This document shows positions 63,556 through 64,000 of a stretch of DNA of 64,000 nucleotides, one piece after another (position 1 is the first letter of the stretch; each line of letters begins with the position of its first letter). The stretch lies in assembly GCA_900544235.1 (NCBI GenBank), contig UQUL01000003.1, positions 17,377 through 81,376 of the forward strand, written 5' to 3'. The DNA comes from an uncultured Collinsella sp. GTDB lineage: Bacteria; Actinomycetota; Coriobacteriia; Coriobacteriales; Coriobacteriaceae. The notes beneath the pieces are model-generated. The model worked only from the letters and a program-made list of their open reading frames with translations, ran no database searches and was not told the DNA's origin. Made by a program: the position numbers and the translations under genes.

Positions 63556-63842
63556 GCGGTAACCCGCGCAACCGCAACGGCAACGCGCGGCGCAAGCTGA
63601 GGGCAAGGCTGAGAGCCGAGGGCAGGCCGTGCCACATATGCGGCCAGCCGATAGACTACAGCCTTCCGAGCGGCGACCCGTGGAGCTTCGAGGTGGACGA
63701 GCTGCTGCCAGTGTCGAGGGGAGGCAATCCGCTGGACTACTCCAACGTGGACGCCGCGCACAGGATCTGCAACCAGCGGCGCGGCAACAGGATGCCGGGC
63801 GACACCAAGCAGTACCAGATACGCCGCACGCGGCTGTTCTAG
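63552..63842 (+). CDS. HNH endonuclease, packaging type
   Basis: 96 residues. CHICGQPI, VDELLPVSRGG (where the HNH His is often found) and DAAHRICNQRRGN. Phage HNH proteins of this size usually precede terminase genes and help cut at cos sites. Last gene before the contig end. Confidence 0.85.
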   Translation: MSGNPRNRNGNARRKLRARLRAEGRPCHICGQPIDYSLPSGDPWSFEVDELLPVSRGGNPLDYSNVDAAHRICNQRRGNRMPGDTKQYQIRRTRLF

Positions 63843-63867
63843 CGCAAAACATAGCAATGCACCAATA

Positions 63868-63905
63868 GGGGCGCGGTCGTTTCGGCGGTCGCGCCCTTTC
63901 TTTTG
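63868..63905 (+). terminator. Terminator after the early operon
   Basis: GGGCGCG (63869-63875) and CGCGCCC (63890-63896) form a stem followed by TTTCTTTT. It lies 27 bases past the HNH stop codon. The next 65 bases hold no gene. Confidence 0.8.
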
Positions 63906-63970
63906 GCCCGAGCGCCCAAGCCGCCGAAAAGAGGCGGGGCGGTCGCCCCTCCCCTGGGTCGGAAGGCCAC

Positions 63971-64000
63971 CTGTCTCTTATACACATCTGACGCTGCCGA
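63971..64000. other. Nextera transposon adapter (sequencing artefact)
   Basis: The last 30 bases are the mosaic-end sequence CTGTCTCTTATACACATCT followed by the Nextera read-adapter start GACGCTGCCGA. Not biological; the true contig ends at 63970. On the minus strand this adapter translates as the well-known MCIRDR artefact. Confidence 0.98.

Larger units (their letters stand above)
50384..63970. mobile_element. Prophage, left part (contig end truncates it)
   Basis: A serine recombinase at a tRNA gene, a divergent repressor/Cro-type pair, and a long plus-strand operon of recombination, replication, methylation and small proteins, ending in an HNH protein. No packaging, capsid, tail or lysis gene is visible, so the late region lies beyond the sequence end. 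Confidence 0.92.

Noticed and set aside
63424..63987. 187-codon minus-strand frame starting MCIRDR
   Set aside because: Its start lies in the Nextera adapter, a known translation artefact.

Overview
The window looks like part of a Collinsella-like gut actinobacterium (class Coriobacteriia). I infer this from GC-rich codon usage, a fused MurT-GatD gene, an LAxTG-type surface protein, runs of glycerol/iron alcohol dehydrogenases, and Coriobacteriia-style intergenic hairpins. No database was consulted, so the genus is an inference. The last 30 bases are a Nextera sequencing adapter, so the sequence is one end of a draft contig.

Chromosomal part (1-50.3 kb). 1-5.8 kb: two MgtA-like P-type ATPases on the minus strand, separated by a winged-helix protein with no receiver domain, then a palindromic 174-bp element and a membrane protein. 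5.8-14.3 kb: a MacB-like ABC transporter; a thiol-redox module (redoxin lipoprotein, polyferredoxin and a 48-residue CxxC microprotein) divergent from an OmpR/HK pair; and a LuxR-type regulator. 14.5-18.9 kb: a giant surface protein with an LAGTG anchor. 19.2-23.6 kb: a type IIA topoisomerase pair. 23.7-29.9 kb: accessory genes, comprising an AAA ATPase behind three tandem 19-bp repeats, a flavodoxin-like protein, a MerR-controlled hydrolase/CMD-cupin operon in which the CMD-cupin gene is frameshifted, remnants of two genes, and a candidate type III toxin with an upstream structured RNA. 29.9-34.7 kb: a visibly GC-richer island encoding a lantibiotic-immunity-type ABC transporter (ATPase, two permeases, one small protein) and its two-component system. 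34.9-50.3 kb: housekeeping genes (guaA, asparaginase, ychF, a ferredoxin-like protein, three iron alcohol/glycerol dehydrogenases, two TPR-like proteins and murT-gatD).

Prophage part (50.35-63.97 kb). A prophage sits at the 3' part of a tRNA-Glu(TTC) gene. Its large serine recombinase is antisense to the tRNA and takes its last 13 codons from it. Next comes a lysogeny switch: two divergent HTH genes around three 16-bp operators with interlocking promoters. A long, tightly overlapping plus-strand early operon follows: RusA, a DUF1351-like protein, ERF, SSB, a replication initiator, a DnaC-like loader, a split C5 methyltransferase, many tiny Cys-rich proteins and a terminal HNH protein. Packaging and structural genes would lie beyond the contig end.

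The most unusual items are the tRNA-encoded integrase C-terminus, the interlocked operator/promoter switch, the candidate type III toxin-RNA pair, the homopolymer frameshift in CMD-cupin, the split methyltransferase, the fused MurT-GatD and several long inverted-repeat elements.
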